64,000 bases of DNA from Candidatus Fredericiella danica. Lineage in GTDB: Bacteria > Chloroflexota > Anaerolineae > Caldilineales > Caldilineaceae. The notes below the pieces were generated by a model. That model did not search any database, had not been told where the DNA came from, and saw only the letters and a list, made by a program, of their open reading frames with translations. Location: the NCBI GenBank assembly GCA_016713335.1, contig JADJPH010000007.1, positions 124,001 to 188,000 on the forward strand, written 5' to 3'. Of this stretch, positions 1-9,136 are shown in pieces. The first letter of the stretch is position 1; each line of letters begins with the position of its first letter. The position numbers and the translations under genes were made by a program.

Positions 1-645
1 GAGATAGCACACAGACCGGCGACTGTTATCGATCTTCTGGCCCAATAGAACGGTGTGTCCGCCGTCACCTTCCGGCAGGAATCCCTCCTGCACGATGTGC
101 AGCCCGTTCATCTCAAACCAGTTGCAGTAGGCGTCAGCGTCGCTGTGACTCCAGTACATCGTCGCACCTTCGACGTCACGCCAGTTGGCCTCCGTGCCCG
201 TCCATGCCGTGTGGCCGACCGTGGCAAGCAGGTAACCGTTTGGCGTGAGCCACTGCGCCAGTTTCACAAACAGCGCCGGTTGTTCTTCAAGCGGAATATG
301 GATAATCGAGTAGAACGCCACAATGGCCGCGAAACTGCCTGGCGCGAACGCCAACGCGCCAATATCCGCACAAATAAACGATGCAGCAGGCGCCAGCTTG
401 CGCGCACGCTCGACCTGAACCGCCGAAATATCGACGCCAGTCACCTGGAACTTCTCTGATAAAACCTGCGCCACCGGAATGCCGCAGCCGCAGCCCAGGT
501 CCAGAATGCGGGCACCGGCATCGAGGCGAGGCTCAAGCCAGTTTAGAAAGGTGTGATACCCTGACCTTGCGTAGTCAAACGTTTCGTCTCGGTATGCATA
601 CGAAACCTTGTCATAGCCGGCGCGGACGATCGCTTTGGGGTCCAT
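1..645 (-). CDS. Class I SAM-dependent methyltransferase (3' end cut by window edge)
   Basis: 215 codons are visible from an ATG at 645 and the frame is still open at base 1, so the C-terminus is missing. The protein begins MDPKAIVRAGYDKVSYAY and has SAM-binding motif I, ILDLGCGCG, near residues 47-55. An acidic residue of motif II follows (VTGVDIS), and then a motif III/IV stretch (SFICADIG, then FAAIVAFYSIIHIP). This is the usual Rossmann order of small-molecule methyltransferases of the UbiE/Methyltransf_11-25 type. No substrate can be assigned from sequence. It is transcribed in the same direction as the EAD1-protein gene upstream. Confidence 0.85.
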   Translation of the reverse strand, partial: MDPKAIVRAGYDKVSYAYRDETFDYARSGYHTFLNWLEPRLDAGARILDLGCGCGIPVAQVLSEKFQVTGVDISAVQVERARKLAPAASFICADIGALAFAPGSFAAIVAFYSIIHIPLEEQPALFVKLAQWLTPNGYLLATVGHTAWTGTEANWRDVEGATMYWSHSDADAYCNWFEMNGLHIVQEGFLPEGDGGHTVLLGQKIDNSRRSVCYL

Positions 646-734
646 GTGGTTTTCCGGTCCTTCGTAAACTCCTCCGGGGGCTCCGCGCCATCTCTGCGTT
701 GATCTTTTCTTCCTGCGCCTGAAGCCAATTCACC

Positions 735-905
735 TCACGAAATCAGGACATAGCGGAGCTCATCCAGCGAGGCGCCGGCAATCAGTTTGACGTAGAACTG
801 TTGGATCCGTTCGCTGTCCTGAACATCCACGACTTCTGATGCCAGGGCAACGCCGTCCGCGCCAAATTTCGTTTCCAGCGTGCCGAGACGATACCGCCTA
901 CTCCC
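735..905 (-). pseudogene. DUF4351-like C-terminal remnant
   Basis: Directly after the TAG stop of the EAD1-protein gene, the same reading frame stays open for 56 codons to a TGA at 735-737, but it has no ATG or GTG start. Its translation (RYRLGTLETKFGADGVALAS and on to SLDELRYVLIS) resembles the tail of Rpn/PD-(D/E)XK-transposase-type proteins, where DUF4351 reads roughly LGTLEARFG...SLEEF. I infer a leftover C-terminus of a mobile nuclease gene, or an extension of the upstream gene lost through a premature stop. The family call is tentative. Confidence 0.4.
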
Positions 906-1970
906 CTAACGTTGCCACCAATCCACCAGTGCATAATTGTGCGGATTGGCCTGCACAGCCGCGTCGATCAGTTCGTGCGTCCTATCAGTCCGCTGCGCCC
1001 ATTCGATCAGGTTGAACGCCACCGCCTTGAGGTTGCCGCCCCCGGCAATAGCTTCCAGGTCTTCGTCCAGATAGACAGCCACCATTTCGCGCAGGGTCTG
1101 CATGCTGAACGCCGCCACGAGCGCGGTTTGCAGGGCCAGAAGTTGCGGTCCGACAAGCAGCGGTCTGGCGCTGGCACAGCTCTCCACAATCAGCGCCGCG
1201 CTGTCCACCGGCTCCTGGCTGACGGCCGTGCGTACCGACGCGCTGCCGATGCAGGCGTCATCCTGGAAAAGCTGGACGATGATCGAGGTTGGGCCAGACG
1301 ACAGTGGCACCAACGAAAACCGATAGACGGGCAGATCGTGTTCGGGATCCCAGTGAAACGCCAGCATGCTGGGCGTGACGCGACATTCCGGTGCAATGAC
1401 TTCGAGGCGCAGTTGGGCGATGGTGTCGCGCTTGCGCCATGCCAGCAGCGCATTCCCGCTGCGGACCTTCTTCAGATCGCCATCATCCAGCACCGGCGAC
1501 GCCGGGTGGCGAACCGTGACGGCCAGTACGAAGGCGATGCCATAGCGCACCTGGTCCGGCACGGCGACGTCGACACGGTAAGTGAGGCGTGAAGGCAAGG
1601 GCAGAGGTGTGGCATTCCGGGTGGTGCCATATTGGGATGAATCTCCGGGTTCCCGCACTTCATGGCCAGCAAGCGGCGGCTCCGTCGTCTCACCTTCCTG
1701 CCACGTCTGCGCCTCCCGCCACAACTCGGTCAACCGTGCGCTGCTCGGCTTGTGCAGCCGCGCATACCGCAGCAGATCCAGCACCCGTTCACGTTCATTC
1801 GCCCATTGCAGCAGGTCGGCGACTTGCTCGGAGTAGGGCAGCACGGCTGAGGTGATCGCATCCAAATCCTCAGCCAGATAGGCCCGCACGATGTGGCGCA
1901 ATTCGCTGCGCGCCAATACCTCAACGAAGACTTGCTGGATGTGGTGGAGTTGGGCAGCGGTCAGGGTCAT
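906..1970 (-). CDS. Protein with two EAD1 (effector-associated) domains flanking a beta-rich domain
   Basis: 354 aa, with no signal peptide or membrane segment. Residues about 3-88 form an all-helical module with RSELRHIVRAYL, DLDAI and WANERERV. Residues about 275-354 are a second copy (LVAAFSMQTLREMV, DLEAI, IEWAQRTDRTHEL). Both match the EAD1 pattern as I know it: L-rich helix, R-E-L-R, D-L-D-x-I, then WAN near a closing helix. EADs are death-domain-like adaptors that recruit effectors in NTP-dependent bacterial conflict systems through homotypic contacts. The middle (about 125-255) is a beta-rich domain that reappears in the peptidase-like protein at 17629-19158. No enzymatic motif is visible, so it looks like an adaptor or scaffold. 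ATG at 1970. Confidence 0.65.
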   Translation of the reverse strand: MTLTAAQLHHIQQVFVEVLARSELRHIVRAYLAEDLDAITSAVLPYSEQVADLLQWANERERVLDLLRYARLHKPSSARLTELWREAQTWQEGETTEPPLAGHEVREPGDSSQYGTTRNATPLPLPSRLTYRVDVAVPDQVRYGIAFVLAVTVRHPASPVLDDGDLKKVRSGNALLAWRKRDTIAQLRLEVIAPECRVTPSMLAFHWDPEHDLPVYRFSLVPLSSGPTSIIVQLFQDDACIGSASVRTAVSQEPVDSAALIVESCASARPLLVGPQLLALQTALVAAFSMQTLREMVAVYLDEDLEAIAGGGNLKAVAFNLIEWAQRTDRTHELIDAAVQANPHNYALVDWWQR

Positions 1971-2051
1971 CGTGGCTCGTTTACTGAGCTCGGCATCAGC
2001 GGCAGCTGCATCCGATGATAGCAGAGACGGCGGGGGATGGGAAGGGGGTGC

Positions 2052-3026
2052 TCAGTAGTTGGTCACTAGGATTTCGGTGATCTTGCCTCTGCCCTGCGCA
2101 TCGGAATTGATCATTCGACTGGCATGAACCCGATGAATGTGATAGTCAGCGTAGAGGTCATCGAAAAAGTTGTCAGCCGGGTCGGCGTTGCGCGGGTCGG
2201 AATTGCTGAGCATCAGTTTTGCGCCACACCGTATGTCCAGGTTGGCATAGAGGTGCGCGAGGACAATCTGCATGTCGTCCCCAAAACCGCCCTGGGCATA
2301 CGAGGTGAAACTCGCGGTAGTGGTCAGTGGGCGATAAGGCGGATCAAAATAGACGAAGGTCTGATCGTTAACAAGTCGTTCACAAGCTCGAAACTCACCG
2401 ACCGATAGGACTGCATTCTGGAGCAGCGTTGAGACACGCCAGATGTTTTGCTCCTCAAAGATCGCCGGGTTCTTGTAAGCCCCAAACGGCACATTGAACA
2501 AGCCCCGGCGATTGACCCGAAATAACCCATTGAAACAAGTCTTGTTTAGAAAGATCATGTCCGCCGCATGCGAGATCCAGCGGTCGGAATAGACCGCAAA
2601 GTCAAGTGCCGGCTTCTGATCATTGTAGTGATCCCGCACCTTATAAAACAGCGTCTTGCGTGCAATTTCGTCCAGTAAAAAGTATTGCTGGCGATATTCG
2701 GCAAGGCGTTCGATAAGGCAGTCCGGATCGCGCTGCACCACTGAGTAGGCAAGAATCAACTCCGGGTTGATGTCAGACAAGAACGCTTCGGCAATGTCGT
2801 GCGACTGTGCCACATCCAGAAAAACCGCACCCCCGCCCAGAAACGGTTCGACGTATCGCTTCAGTTGCCCTTGACTCAAGCCCGGCGGGTAGTAGCTGCG
2901 CAACTGCCCCAATAATTGTGTCTTGCCACCTGCCCATTTGAGAAAGGGGCGAGCGATCAATGATGCATCGGATTTCGGTTGAGGAATCGTCAGACCAGGT
3001 GACTCTGTCGCTGTGTTAGAGTGCAT
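2052..3026 (-). CDS. dam: DNA adenine-N6 methyltransferase, Dam/D12 class
   Basis: 324 aa. The N-terminal SAM motif FLKWAGGKTQLL lies near residues 28-39, and the catalytic motif IV appears as YFDPPYRP near residue 230. This is the arrangement of the D12 class, which methylates adenine N6 in short sites such as GATC. The PFLGGGAVFLD and DINPELI segments match conserved Dam positions. It ends in LVTNY. No restriction endonuclease gene sits beside it, so it reads as a solitary methylase; the target site cannot be read from sequence. A truncated relative lies at 33429-33561. Confidence 0.92.
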   Translation of the reverse strand: MHSNTATESPGLTIPQPKSDASLIARPFLKWAGGKTQLLGQLRSYYPPGLSQGQLKRYVEPFLGGGAVFLDVAQSHDIAEAFLSDINPELILAYSVVQRDPDCLIERLAEYRQQYFLLDEIARKTLFYKVRDHYNDQKPALDFAVYSDRWISHAADMIFLNKTCFNGLFRVNRRGLFNVPFGAYKNPAIFEEQNIWRVSTLLQNAVLSVGEFRACERLVNDQTFVYFDPPYRPLTTTASFTSYAQGGFGDDMQIVLAHLYANLDIRCGAKLMLSNSDPRNADPADNFFDDLYADYHIHRVHASRMINSDAQGRGKITEILVTNY

Positions 3027-3172
3027 CGCCGCAGCCCGACGCTTCAGATCTGGCTCAAGTGTACGACTAAAGGTCAGACCCGTGCACAGAGAGGGCGGTT
3101 GACGGAGTGGATTCTACCATGACCGGCTAAAAAGGCGCTGAAGGCTTCGAAGTTTTCGAGTTGACGTGGTAC

Positions 3173-3580
3173 TCAAAGCGGGATCATGCCATGCCGGCGC
3201 CGCACCATCCAGTCGCCCAAGAACAGCAACCCGACGCCAATCGGCACGCCGCCGATCAACGCCGGTGCGGTCCAGTCGAACATGCCCCACGATGTGACGA
3301 TGTACCATGCGCCGAACCCGCAGAACGCCAACGCACCAACCCAGGGCCAGCGCCAGGCGGCAACCACGACGACGATCAGCAGAAACGTCGGAATCAGGTG
3401 CATGGTCAGGGCGACCAGCGTCTCCCATGGCGAGTAGCCGGCGCCGAAGACGTCAAGCGCGAACAGGCTGATAAAGGCGATGAACAGGATGCTCAGCACA
3501 CGCGGCGCCCAGTGCAGGGCGCGCCGCCAGCCGCGGTGCGTACCATGTTGCGGTGCCGGCAGGGAGGGGGCAGTGGTCAT
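3173..3580 (-). CDS. DUF7670-like four-helix membrane protein
   Basis: 135 aa with four hydrophobic segments, at about residues 26-46, 53-75, 78-97 and 104-124. The core (LFIAFISLFALDVFG, then PTFLLIVVVVAAWRWPWVGA) is typical of the small DUF7670 integral membrane proteins. Function is unknown. Start ATG at 3580, with a reverse-strand AAAGGA about 11 bases upstream. It stands alone between the dam gene and a divergent gene starting at 3798. Confidence 0.7.
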   Translation of the reverse strand: MTTAPSLPAPQHGTHRGWRRALHWAPRVLSILFIAFISLFALDVFGAGYSPWETLVALTMHLIPTFLLIVVVVAAWRWPWVGALAFCGFGAWYIVTSWGMFDWTAPALIGGVPIGVGLLFLGDWMVRRRHGMIPL

Positions 3581-3797
3581 GGTTCAATTGTCCTTTCACG
3601 GCAAACACCATTGCCTGTCTTCATTATCGCGCCAAATGGATCCGCTGCGACTGATGAATTGGCCGCCCCGGTTGTCTCCGGTCGCCCCACTCCCGTAGTC
3701 GCGGCTCAGACAAGACCATTGACATTGCCCTTTTTGCGGCATATGATTTAGTCACTTTCCCCAGTGTTTGCAGACCTTACAATAGGAGACCCTGACA

Positions 3798-4142
3798 ATG
3801 GCAAAGGTGTATGGCCTGCATGAAATCGAGTTGCTTCCAGGCGTCGATCCAGGGGAGTTTGAGCAGTTAGCAGCAGAGATGGCAAAGGCTTTAGCCTATG
3901 AGGGATGGACATACCATCTAGTCAAAGGCGAACGAGGCGAGCGCGCCGGTAAGTACATGATCGTGATGGAGATTGAAAGTCTTGAGGCGAGGGATCGGTA
4001 CGCCCCCACGGCTGATGGCCCCTTCAGCGGCGAAGTCCAGGAGTGGGAACGCCGCAATGCTGCGATCCTTTCGAAATGGAAATCAATGGCCACGATGCCG
4101 GGCGAGAATACTGTATTTACGGATTACGTCGTAGTGCTGTAG
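3798..4142 (+). CDS. Small protein, possible dimeric alpha/beta barrel
   Basis: 114 aa, start MAKVYGLHEIELLPGVDP, preceded by AGGAG eight bases upstream. The alternation of strands and helices (HEIELLPG, then a helix FEQLAAEMAKAL, then KYMIVMEIES and a final YVVVL) suggests a ferredoxin-like dimeric alpha/beta barrel such as those of the ABM/NIPSNAP group. No catalytic residues can be assigned. It is monocistronic and convergent with the TIGR03936 gene. Confidence 0.6.
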   Translation: MAKVYGLHEIELLPGVDPGEFEQLAAEMAKALAYEGWTYHLVKGERGERAGKYMIVMEIESLEARDRYAPTADGPFSGEVQEWERRNAAILSKWKSMATMPGENTVFTDYVVVL

Positions 4143-4285
4143 CGCTCACCAGCGCGGAGGAAATTTGCATCGCTGGAGCGGAATCACTGCAAACACTGGG
4201 AAAGCGGCTTGTGTTCTGGTCAATAAGAAGCCACCTCATCTCTCAATACATCGTGGCGCCAGAAGGCCAGATTCCATTCTACTTG

Positions 4286-5206
4286 TCAGTACTCGTCCCC
4301 CGCGCGCTCGCCGATCGTACGCCCGCCCCGGTCGCGCTGCTCCCCACCGCCGCTTTTCTTGCCTCGCTGCACAGCCCGCCCCTGCACGCCTTTTGGGGCG
4401 GTGATTTCGGCCTGCGAGACAACAGGGTAGACGGCAAAGATCGCAGCGTCGTCGGCATCATCAGCAAAATAGAGCCGATCCCGGCGCAGTGTACGCGCAA
4501 AGTCATCCAGTCCTAGTTCGTCGACCACTTCGTCCGGCCGACCCGTGGCGCCTGCGCGCTGTTGCACCCGCAGAAAAATCCGGTGCTCTTCTTCGCCCGC
4601 ATCGCACCCTTCATACCGTAGTTCGAAAAGCAATGGGCGCAGGTTGTAGGTGTATGGCTCGCCTTTGCGTTCCCGCTCACGCCAGATAACCGGCATGTCC
4701 ATGATTTGTGCAATTCTTTGCGCCAGATCTGCACTGCCCAGTTCATCAGGTTCGGCATAGACCAGAATGGTGTAGTCGGCGCCCATCAGCACATTCTGCA
4801 ACGCCTCGGCGTTTGCGGGGACTTCCGTGATGCCAACCAGTGTGATCCCAGGTGGGGCTTTCTCTGCTAACACGGCACCCAACTCGTCCAATGGCACCGG
4901 CGGGCTAAAGGTGATGTCCACAAATTCCTGTGCACCGGTGAAGCCCACGCTCAACGGCGACGCAAATTGGATGTGCGGTTGTGGGTTGAACCCATTCTTG
5001 TAGAGCAATGGCAAATCGGCCCGGCGCAGCATGCGCTCCCAGAGGCGAAACTCATCGTGATGCGATACGAACTTGATGGCATCGCCCTTGGCGTAGGTGA
5101 TGCGGACGCGCTGGCGTGGGATCTCAACCGGCGCGGGCGCAGTTTCGACTTCTTGAACCGGTGCATCGATCCCGGCAGTGGTTGGTTCCGCTTGATTGGA
5201 GACCAT
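4286..5206 (-). CDS. TIGR03936/DUF2344 radical-SAM-associated protein
   Basis: 306 aa. The conserved DUF2344 core starts near residue 32 with RVRITYAKGDAIKFVSHHD and continues with LYKNGFNPQPHIQFASPLSVG. This family accompanies, or is fused to, TIGR03960 B12/radical-SAM proteins; its role is unestablished and a part in RNA modification is a common guess. It begins four bases after the stop of the TIGR03960 gene, so the two are almost certainly one transcript. The last 30 residues are charged and low in complexity. Confidence 0.85.
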   Translation of the reverse strand: MVSNQAEPTTAGIDAPVQEVETAPAPVEIPRQRVRITYAKGDAIKFVSHHDEFRLWERMLRRADLPLLYKNGFNPQPHIQFASPLSVGFTGAQEFVDITFSPPVPLDELGAVLAEKAPPGITLVGITEVPANAEALQNVLMGADYTILVYAEPDELGSADLAQRIAQIMDMPVIWRERERKGEPYTYNLRPLLFELRYEGCDAGEEEHRIFLRVQQRAGATGRPDEVVDELGLDDFARTLRRDRLYFADDADDAAIFAVYPVVSQAEITAPKGVQGRAVQRGKKSGGGEQRDRGGRTIGERAGDEY

Positions 5207-5210
5207 GTTT

Positions 5211-7285
5211 TCAGTCGCCTCCCTGTTCGGCGGCCAGTGGCTCCACCGAGGTCTCGATGCGCTTACTCACCGTCCCAAAGCGTCGCTGCGGCACCCGTTC
5301 GGTGAATTGGCCATGCAGATCCGGCGACATATCGTCATTGAAGTAGAGCGGGATCGGGACGATGTCGACCGGCTGGCGCTCTTTGTTCTTGCCCAGGCTG
5401 GGACAGCCCCAGGCTTCATCCGGCGCCGCGCGCCGTTGCTCCTTGAAGTATCCCAAGATGCCGCAAGAAAAGCAGTGCTCGCGACAATCGTCAACCACCC
5501 CACCTTGCAGCGTGTGCCGGTACTCCTCGGCAAGAAACTCCTTCTTCAGACCCGCGGAGAGGTGCTCCCACGGCAGGATCTCTTCGAGTGGTCGCTCGCG
5601 CCTGGCATACCAATCCATCTCAAGGCCGCATTCCTGAAATGCCTGCTCCCAGGCCGGAAAGTTGAAGTACTCACTCCATCCTTCCAGCTTTGCGCCCAGT
5701 TCCCATGCCCGTTGGATCACGTTGCTCATGCGCCGGTCACCACGCGTCAGGAAGGCTTCGACCAACGTTTCCTTGGGATCGTTCCAGGAGAAATGGATGC
5801 CAGGACCGCGCAACTCGCGCTGCAGACGTGCAATCTGTTCCAGAATCACCGCTTCGCTTTCCATTTGCACCCATTGGAAGGGGGTATGCGGTTTGGGAAC
5901 CAGCGTGCTGACGCCAATGCGCACGTTCGCCTTGCGGCCAAGCACCCGGCGCCCCACGGCAAGCACCGCCTTGGACAGATCGGCAATCGCCTGCACATCC
6001 TCCAGAGTCTGCGTGGGGTGACCGATCATGAAGTACATCTTGACAGTGGTCCAACCGCGCTGATAGACCGCTTCCGCCGTCTGCAACAATTCACTGGAGG
6101 CAATCGGTTTGTTAATCACATCGCGCAGGCGATCCGTTGCCGCTTCAGGCGCAAAAGTGAAACCAGAGCGACGGCGCCCTTTCTCCAGCAGGTCCATGAG
6201 ATCAACGCTGAAGCTCTCGATGCGCAGGCTGGGCAGGCCAATGCTCAGCTTCTTGGCGCCATGTCGCTCCATCGTGCGGCGCACCAGTTCTTCAACGTGG
6301 CTATAGTCGCTGCTACTCAGACTCAAGAAGCTGACTTCTTCGAAGCCACATTGTTCGATCATGGCATCGACTGCCGCCAGGACTTCATCGACCGGGCGTT
6401 CTCGCACCGGACGGAAGATCATCCCAGCCTGGCAGAAGCGGCAGCCGTGCACCCGCGCATGATTTCAATGGATGCCCTGTTATGCACCACGTTGATGTTG
6501 GGCACGATAAAGCGCGTCACCGGGGGCGGCAGCACCGTGACCACGCGCTTCAACACTTCGGTTGGTGCAGCCGGATGGTTTGGCGCCACTGCGGCAATTG
6601 TGCCATCCGAATGGTAGGTCACATCATAGAAGGCCGGGACATAGACGCCTGGTATGCGGGCGGGGTGCTCCCACAATCGACGCCGGGAGGACGCACCTTC
6701 TCCTGCAGATTCATGCTTCCAGGCGAGATAGGCTTCAATCACTTCGAAGAGCACTTCCTCGCCTTCCCCCAGCACCATGGCGTCAAAGACCGCGCTCATC
6801 GGCTCAGGGTTGTAGCATCCGGAGCCGCCGGCAATGATCAGGGGGACGCTGGCATCCCGGTCGGCGGCACGCAGCGGCAGTCCGGCGAGGTCAAGCATCG
6901 TGAGCACGTTGGTGTAGAGTTGCTCATACGGCAGGCTGAAGCCGACGATATCAAAATCCGCCACGGGGTGGCGTGTTTCCAGACCATACAGCGGAATGCC
7001 GTCACGGCGCATAAAGCGTTCGAAGTCGGTCCACGGGCAGTAGACGCGCTCGGCAAGCATGTCGTGGCGGCGATTTACGAGATCATAGAGCACCTGCTGC
7101 CCGAGATTGCTGCCGCCCAATTCGTAAATATCGGGAAAGGCAAGCGCCACTTTTGCCCGAATCCCAGGATCGGACCAATCCTTGATGACTGCGTTCAACT
7201 CGCCCCCCGTGTAGCGGGCGGGCTGTTCAACTTTGTGCAGCACCCGATCCAGTGCGCGCGTGATTTGTTTGGGTGTAGTGAGCAT
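5211..7285 (-). CDS. TIGR03960 B12-binding-type radical SAM protein, frame broken at the cluster motif
   Basis: The two halves join into about 690 aa. The N-terminal part (from ATG 7285) has the B12-binding-like region with FPDIYELGGSNLGQQVLYDL and PLIIAGGSGCYNPEP. The C-terminal part opens with HGCRFCQAGMIFRPVRER. The radical-SAM CxxxCxxC motif should read GCTHGCRFC, but the frame breaks at about 6440 in the middle of it. Restoring a lost 4-base copy of GCAC repairs the motif exactly. The rest (EEVSFLSLSSSDYSHVEELV, PSLRIESFS, FAPEAATDRLRDVINK) is fully conserved, so the gene was probably functional. An AGGAG lies upstream of the start. Confidence 0.85.
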
Positions 7286-7314
7286 AGTGATATTCTCCGT
7301 CTCCTTCTGCCGGA

Positions 7315-7364
7315 TACATCTTGATCCGGGTGGGGTTCGAACCCACGGTGATTGGCAAGATGTA
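7315..7364 (-). other. Hairpin with a perfect tRNA T-arm inside (tRNA-like minihelix)
   Basis: On the minus strand TACATCTTG (7356-7364) pairs perfectly with CAAGATGTA (7315-7323). Nested inside is GTGGG-TTCGAAC-CCCAC, a canonical five-base-pair T-arm with its seven-base loop. No D-arm or anticodon arm can be folded, so this is not a complete tRNA. It lies between tag and the radical-SAM gene, where a terminator or attenuator would act on minus-strand transcripts. It could also be a tRNA 3'-end relic. Confidence 0.45.
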
Positions 7365-7380
7365 GATTATGCCACGAGAA

Positions 7381-7950
7381 TCACGTATTGCCCGGATTCC
7401 GGTAACAGTCGAGCGTGTGGTCATTTACCATTCCGCAAGCCTGCATGTAGGCGTAGCAGATGGTCGGACCAACAAATTTGAAGCCGCGGTGCTTCAGGTC
7501 CTTACTCATGGTCTGTGCTTCAGTTGTTTGAGCGGGGATATCCGACAGACGCTCCCAGTGATTGACAAGCGGTTTGCCGTCCACGAAGCGCCAGATATAG
7601 GCGTCAAAGCTGCCAAATTCCGCCTGCACGGTCAGGAACTGGCGCGCATTCTCGATGAACGCATGCACTTTGAGCCGGTTACGGACAATGCCGGGATTGG
7701 CAAGCAATGCGGCGACCTTGTCGTCGCCATACTGTGCGACCAGAACCGGGTCAAACCCATCGAATGCGGCCCGGTATTCTTCCCGTTTCCGCAGAATCGT
7801 GATCCAACTCAAGCCCGCTTGCGCACCTTCGAGACACAACATTTCGTAAAGACGGCGATCATCGTGAACCGGAACGCCCCATTCTTCGTCATGATATTGG
7901 AGATAAAGCGGGTCATTGCCGGCCCAGGCACAGCGCTGTACTGTTGTCAC
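7381..7950 (-). CDS. tag: DNA-3-methyladenine glycosylase I
   Basis: 189 aa when started at the GTG at 7950, which has GGAGG seven bases upstream; the open frame runs further but this start gives the usual Tag length. Tag excises 3-methyladenine from alkylated DNA. The family's zinc-site residues are present: Cys in QRCAWAG, His in YHDEEWG, and His and Cys in NDHTLDC. LCLEGAQAGLSWITIL and NPGIVRNRLKVHAFIENA are also hallmarks. It is divergent from the secreted-protein gene at 8130. Confidence 0.92.
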   Translation of the reverse strand: MTTVQRCAWAGNDPLYLQYHDEEWGVPVHDDRRLYEMLCLEGAQAGLSWITILRKREEYRAAFDGFDPVLVAQYGDDKVAALLANPGIVRNRLKVHAFIENARQFLTVQAEFGSFDAYIWRFVDGKPLVNHWERLSDIPAQTTEAQTMSKDLKHRGFKFVGPTICYAYMQACGMVNDHTLDCYRNPGNT

Positions 7951-8129
7951 GCACCCTCCGATAGGCAAAATGCAGGCGTAGCCGCGGCGTAGTTCCTGTG
8001 CTATGCTTTGATTGTTGGCTGTTGCGGGCACAATCGTACGCCACCTGGCCGCGCCGGCATAATACAAATACGCTTGATCTGCCGCAAATCAGTGATGGAT
8101 TCACAGCACTTCAGAAAGGACTTCGAGCT

Positions 8130-8909
8130 ATGGAGACAGTACAGAAGCGTTCGTGGAGTCAGGGGCTTCCCTGGCGTCAAAGCATCGCACTGCTCATTGC
8201 GTTTGTGTTGCTGAGCGTCAGTTTTGGCCCGGCAAGCGCGCAAGGCGGGCAACAGCGGGCGCAGCGCATCAACTTTGCACCCGGCGCCATTTCGGCGACG
8301 CGCACTGGGGTGCTGACCATGGGGGGCATGGACCGCTATGTGCTCAAGGCCAGTGAAGGCCAGACCCTGAGTGTGGTCGTGGCGTCGGCCAATAACAACG
8401 TGGACCTCGTCATCTTTGGCAAGGACGGCACCGTCCTGATCTCGGACCATGCCGATGCCACCAGTTGGAGCGGTGTGCTCCCTTCCACGCAAGACTACTA
8501 CATTGACGTCAACGCCGTCGATGGCACGTCGGCCAACTATACCCTCACCGTTACCATCCCGCCGGAGCCACCCACCCCGCCGCAGCCACAGATCCAGCGT
8601 ATTCGTTTTGCACCAGGCACCATCTCAGCGCGGGTGTCGGGTCAGGTGACACCGGGCGCGCACCAGGAATATGTACTGAAGGCCAGCGCCAACCAGGAAA
8701 TGTTGATCACCACGCAGGCGGAGGAACAGGCGATCGGCATCTCGGTGGTCGGCGCGGACGGGACCGTGCTGCAGTCGCCAATGGGTGGTTTGCCCACCTT
8801 TAGTGGCGAATTGCCGTCGACCCAGGACTATTTCATTACTGTGCAAATCCAGGGCAGTGGCTTCGCCGACTACACCATGAACGTCACGATTGAGCCGTTG
8901 GTCGATTGA
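8130..8909 (+). CDS. Secreted protein with two PPC-like beta domains
   Basis: 259 aa from ATG 8130, with AGAAAGGA about ten bases upstream. Residues about 18-38 form a signal peptide ending ASAQ. Two homologous domains follow (about 45-150 and 157-257). Each starts with a FAPGTISA-type strand, contains a YVLKAS strand and closes with an LPSTQDY motif and an alternating beta strand. This is the pattern of PPC-type or extracellular adhesion beta-sandwiches. A PEPPTPPQPQ linker joins them. The same module occurs twice in the lipoprotein at 15338-17481. Function is unknown. Confidence 0.7.
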   Translation: METVQKRSWSQGLPWRQSIALLIAFVLLSVSFGPASAQGGQQRAQRINFAPGAISATRTGVLTMGGMDRYVLKASEGQTLSVVVASANNNVDLVIFGKDGTVLISDHADATSWSGVLPSTQDYYIDVNAVDGTSANYTLTVTIPPEPPTPPQPQIQRIRFAPGTISARVSGQVTPGAHQEYVLKASANQEMLITTQAEEQAIGISVVGADGTVLQSPMGGLPTFSGELPSTQDYFITVQIQGSGFADYTMNVTIEPLVD

Positions 8910-8999
8910 AAGCCGCTGCTGTTTGACATTTCGGACTGTGTCGCATAGACTTTTGAGCCACTGGGCAGGCAGTTCTGCTGCACGCAACACCGCAAGCAT

Positions 9000-9075
9000 G
9001 GCGCATTCGTCTAGCGGCCCAGGATAGTGCCCTCTCAAGGCACAGACACGGGTTCGAATCCCGTATGCGCTACCA
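9000..9075 (+). tRNA. tRNA-Glu (CTC)
   Basis: 76-nt cloverleaf with CCA encoded. Acceptor GGCGCAT/ATGCGCT (first pair G-U), D-arm region GTCTAGCGGCCCAGGAT as in bacterial tRNA-Glu, anticodon arm GTGCC-CTCTCAA-GGCAC with anticodon CTC, and T-arm ACGGG-TTCGAAT-CCCGT. Confidence 0.95.
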
Positions 9076-9077
9076 CT

Positions 9078-9110
9078 CGACGGCGGCTCCGGATTCTGGA
9101 GCCGCCGTCG
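9078..9110 (+). terminator. Strong hairpin after tRNA-Glu
   Basis: A perfect 13-base-pair stem, CGACGGCGGCTCC/GGAGCCGCCGTCG, with loop GGATTCT, starts two bases after the tRNA CCA. The U-tract is weak (CCATTTAG), so termination is likely but could also serve as a processing signal. Confidence 0.75.
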
Positions 9111-9136
9111 CCATTTAGGGCGAGGTCGCTACGTTT

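Noticed and set aside
6482..7324. Long plus-strand ORF opposite the radical-SAM gene
   Set aside because: It is a shadow of the conserved minus-strand gene and is rich in His, Arg and Gly without recognisable domains.
7323..7400. A complete tRNA gene on the minus strand
   Set aside because: Only the T-arm and a helix fold; no D-arm or anticodon arm, and the 5' part would overlap the end of tag.
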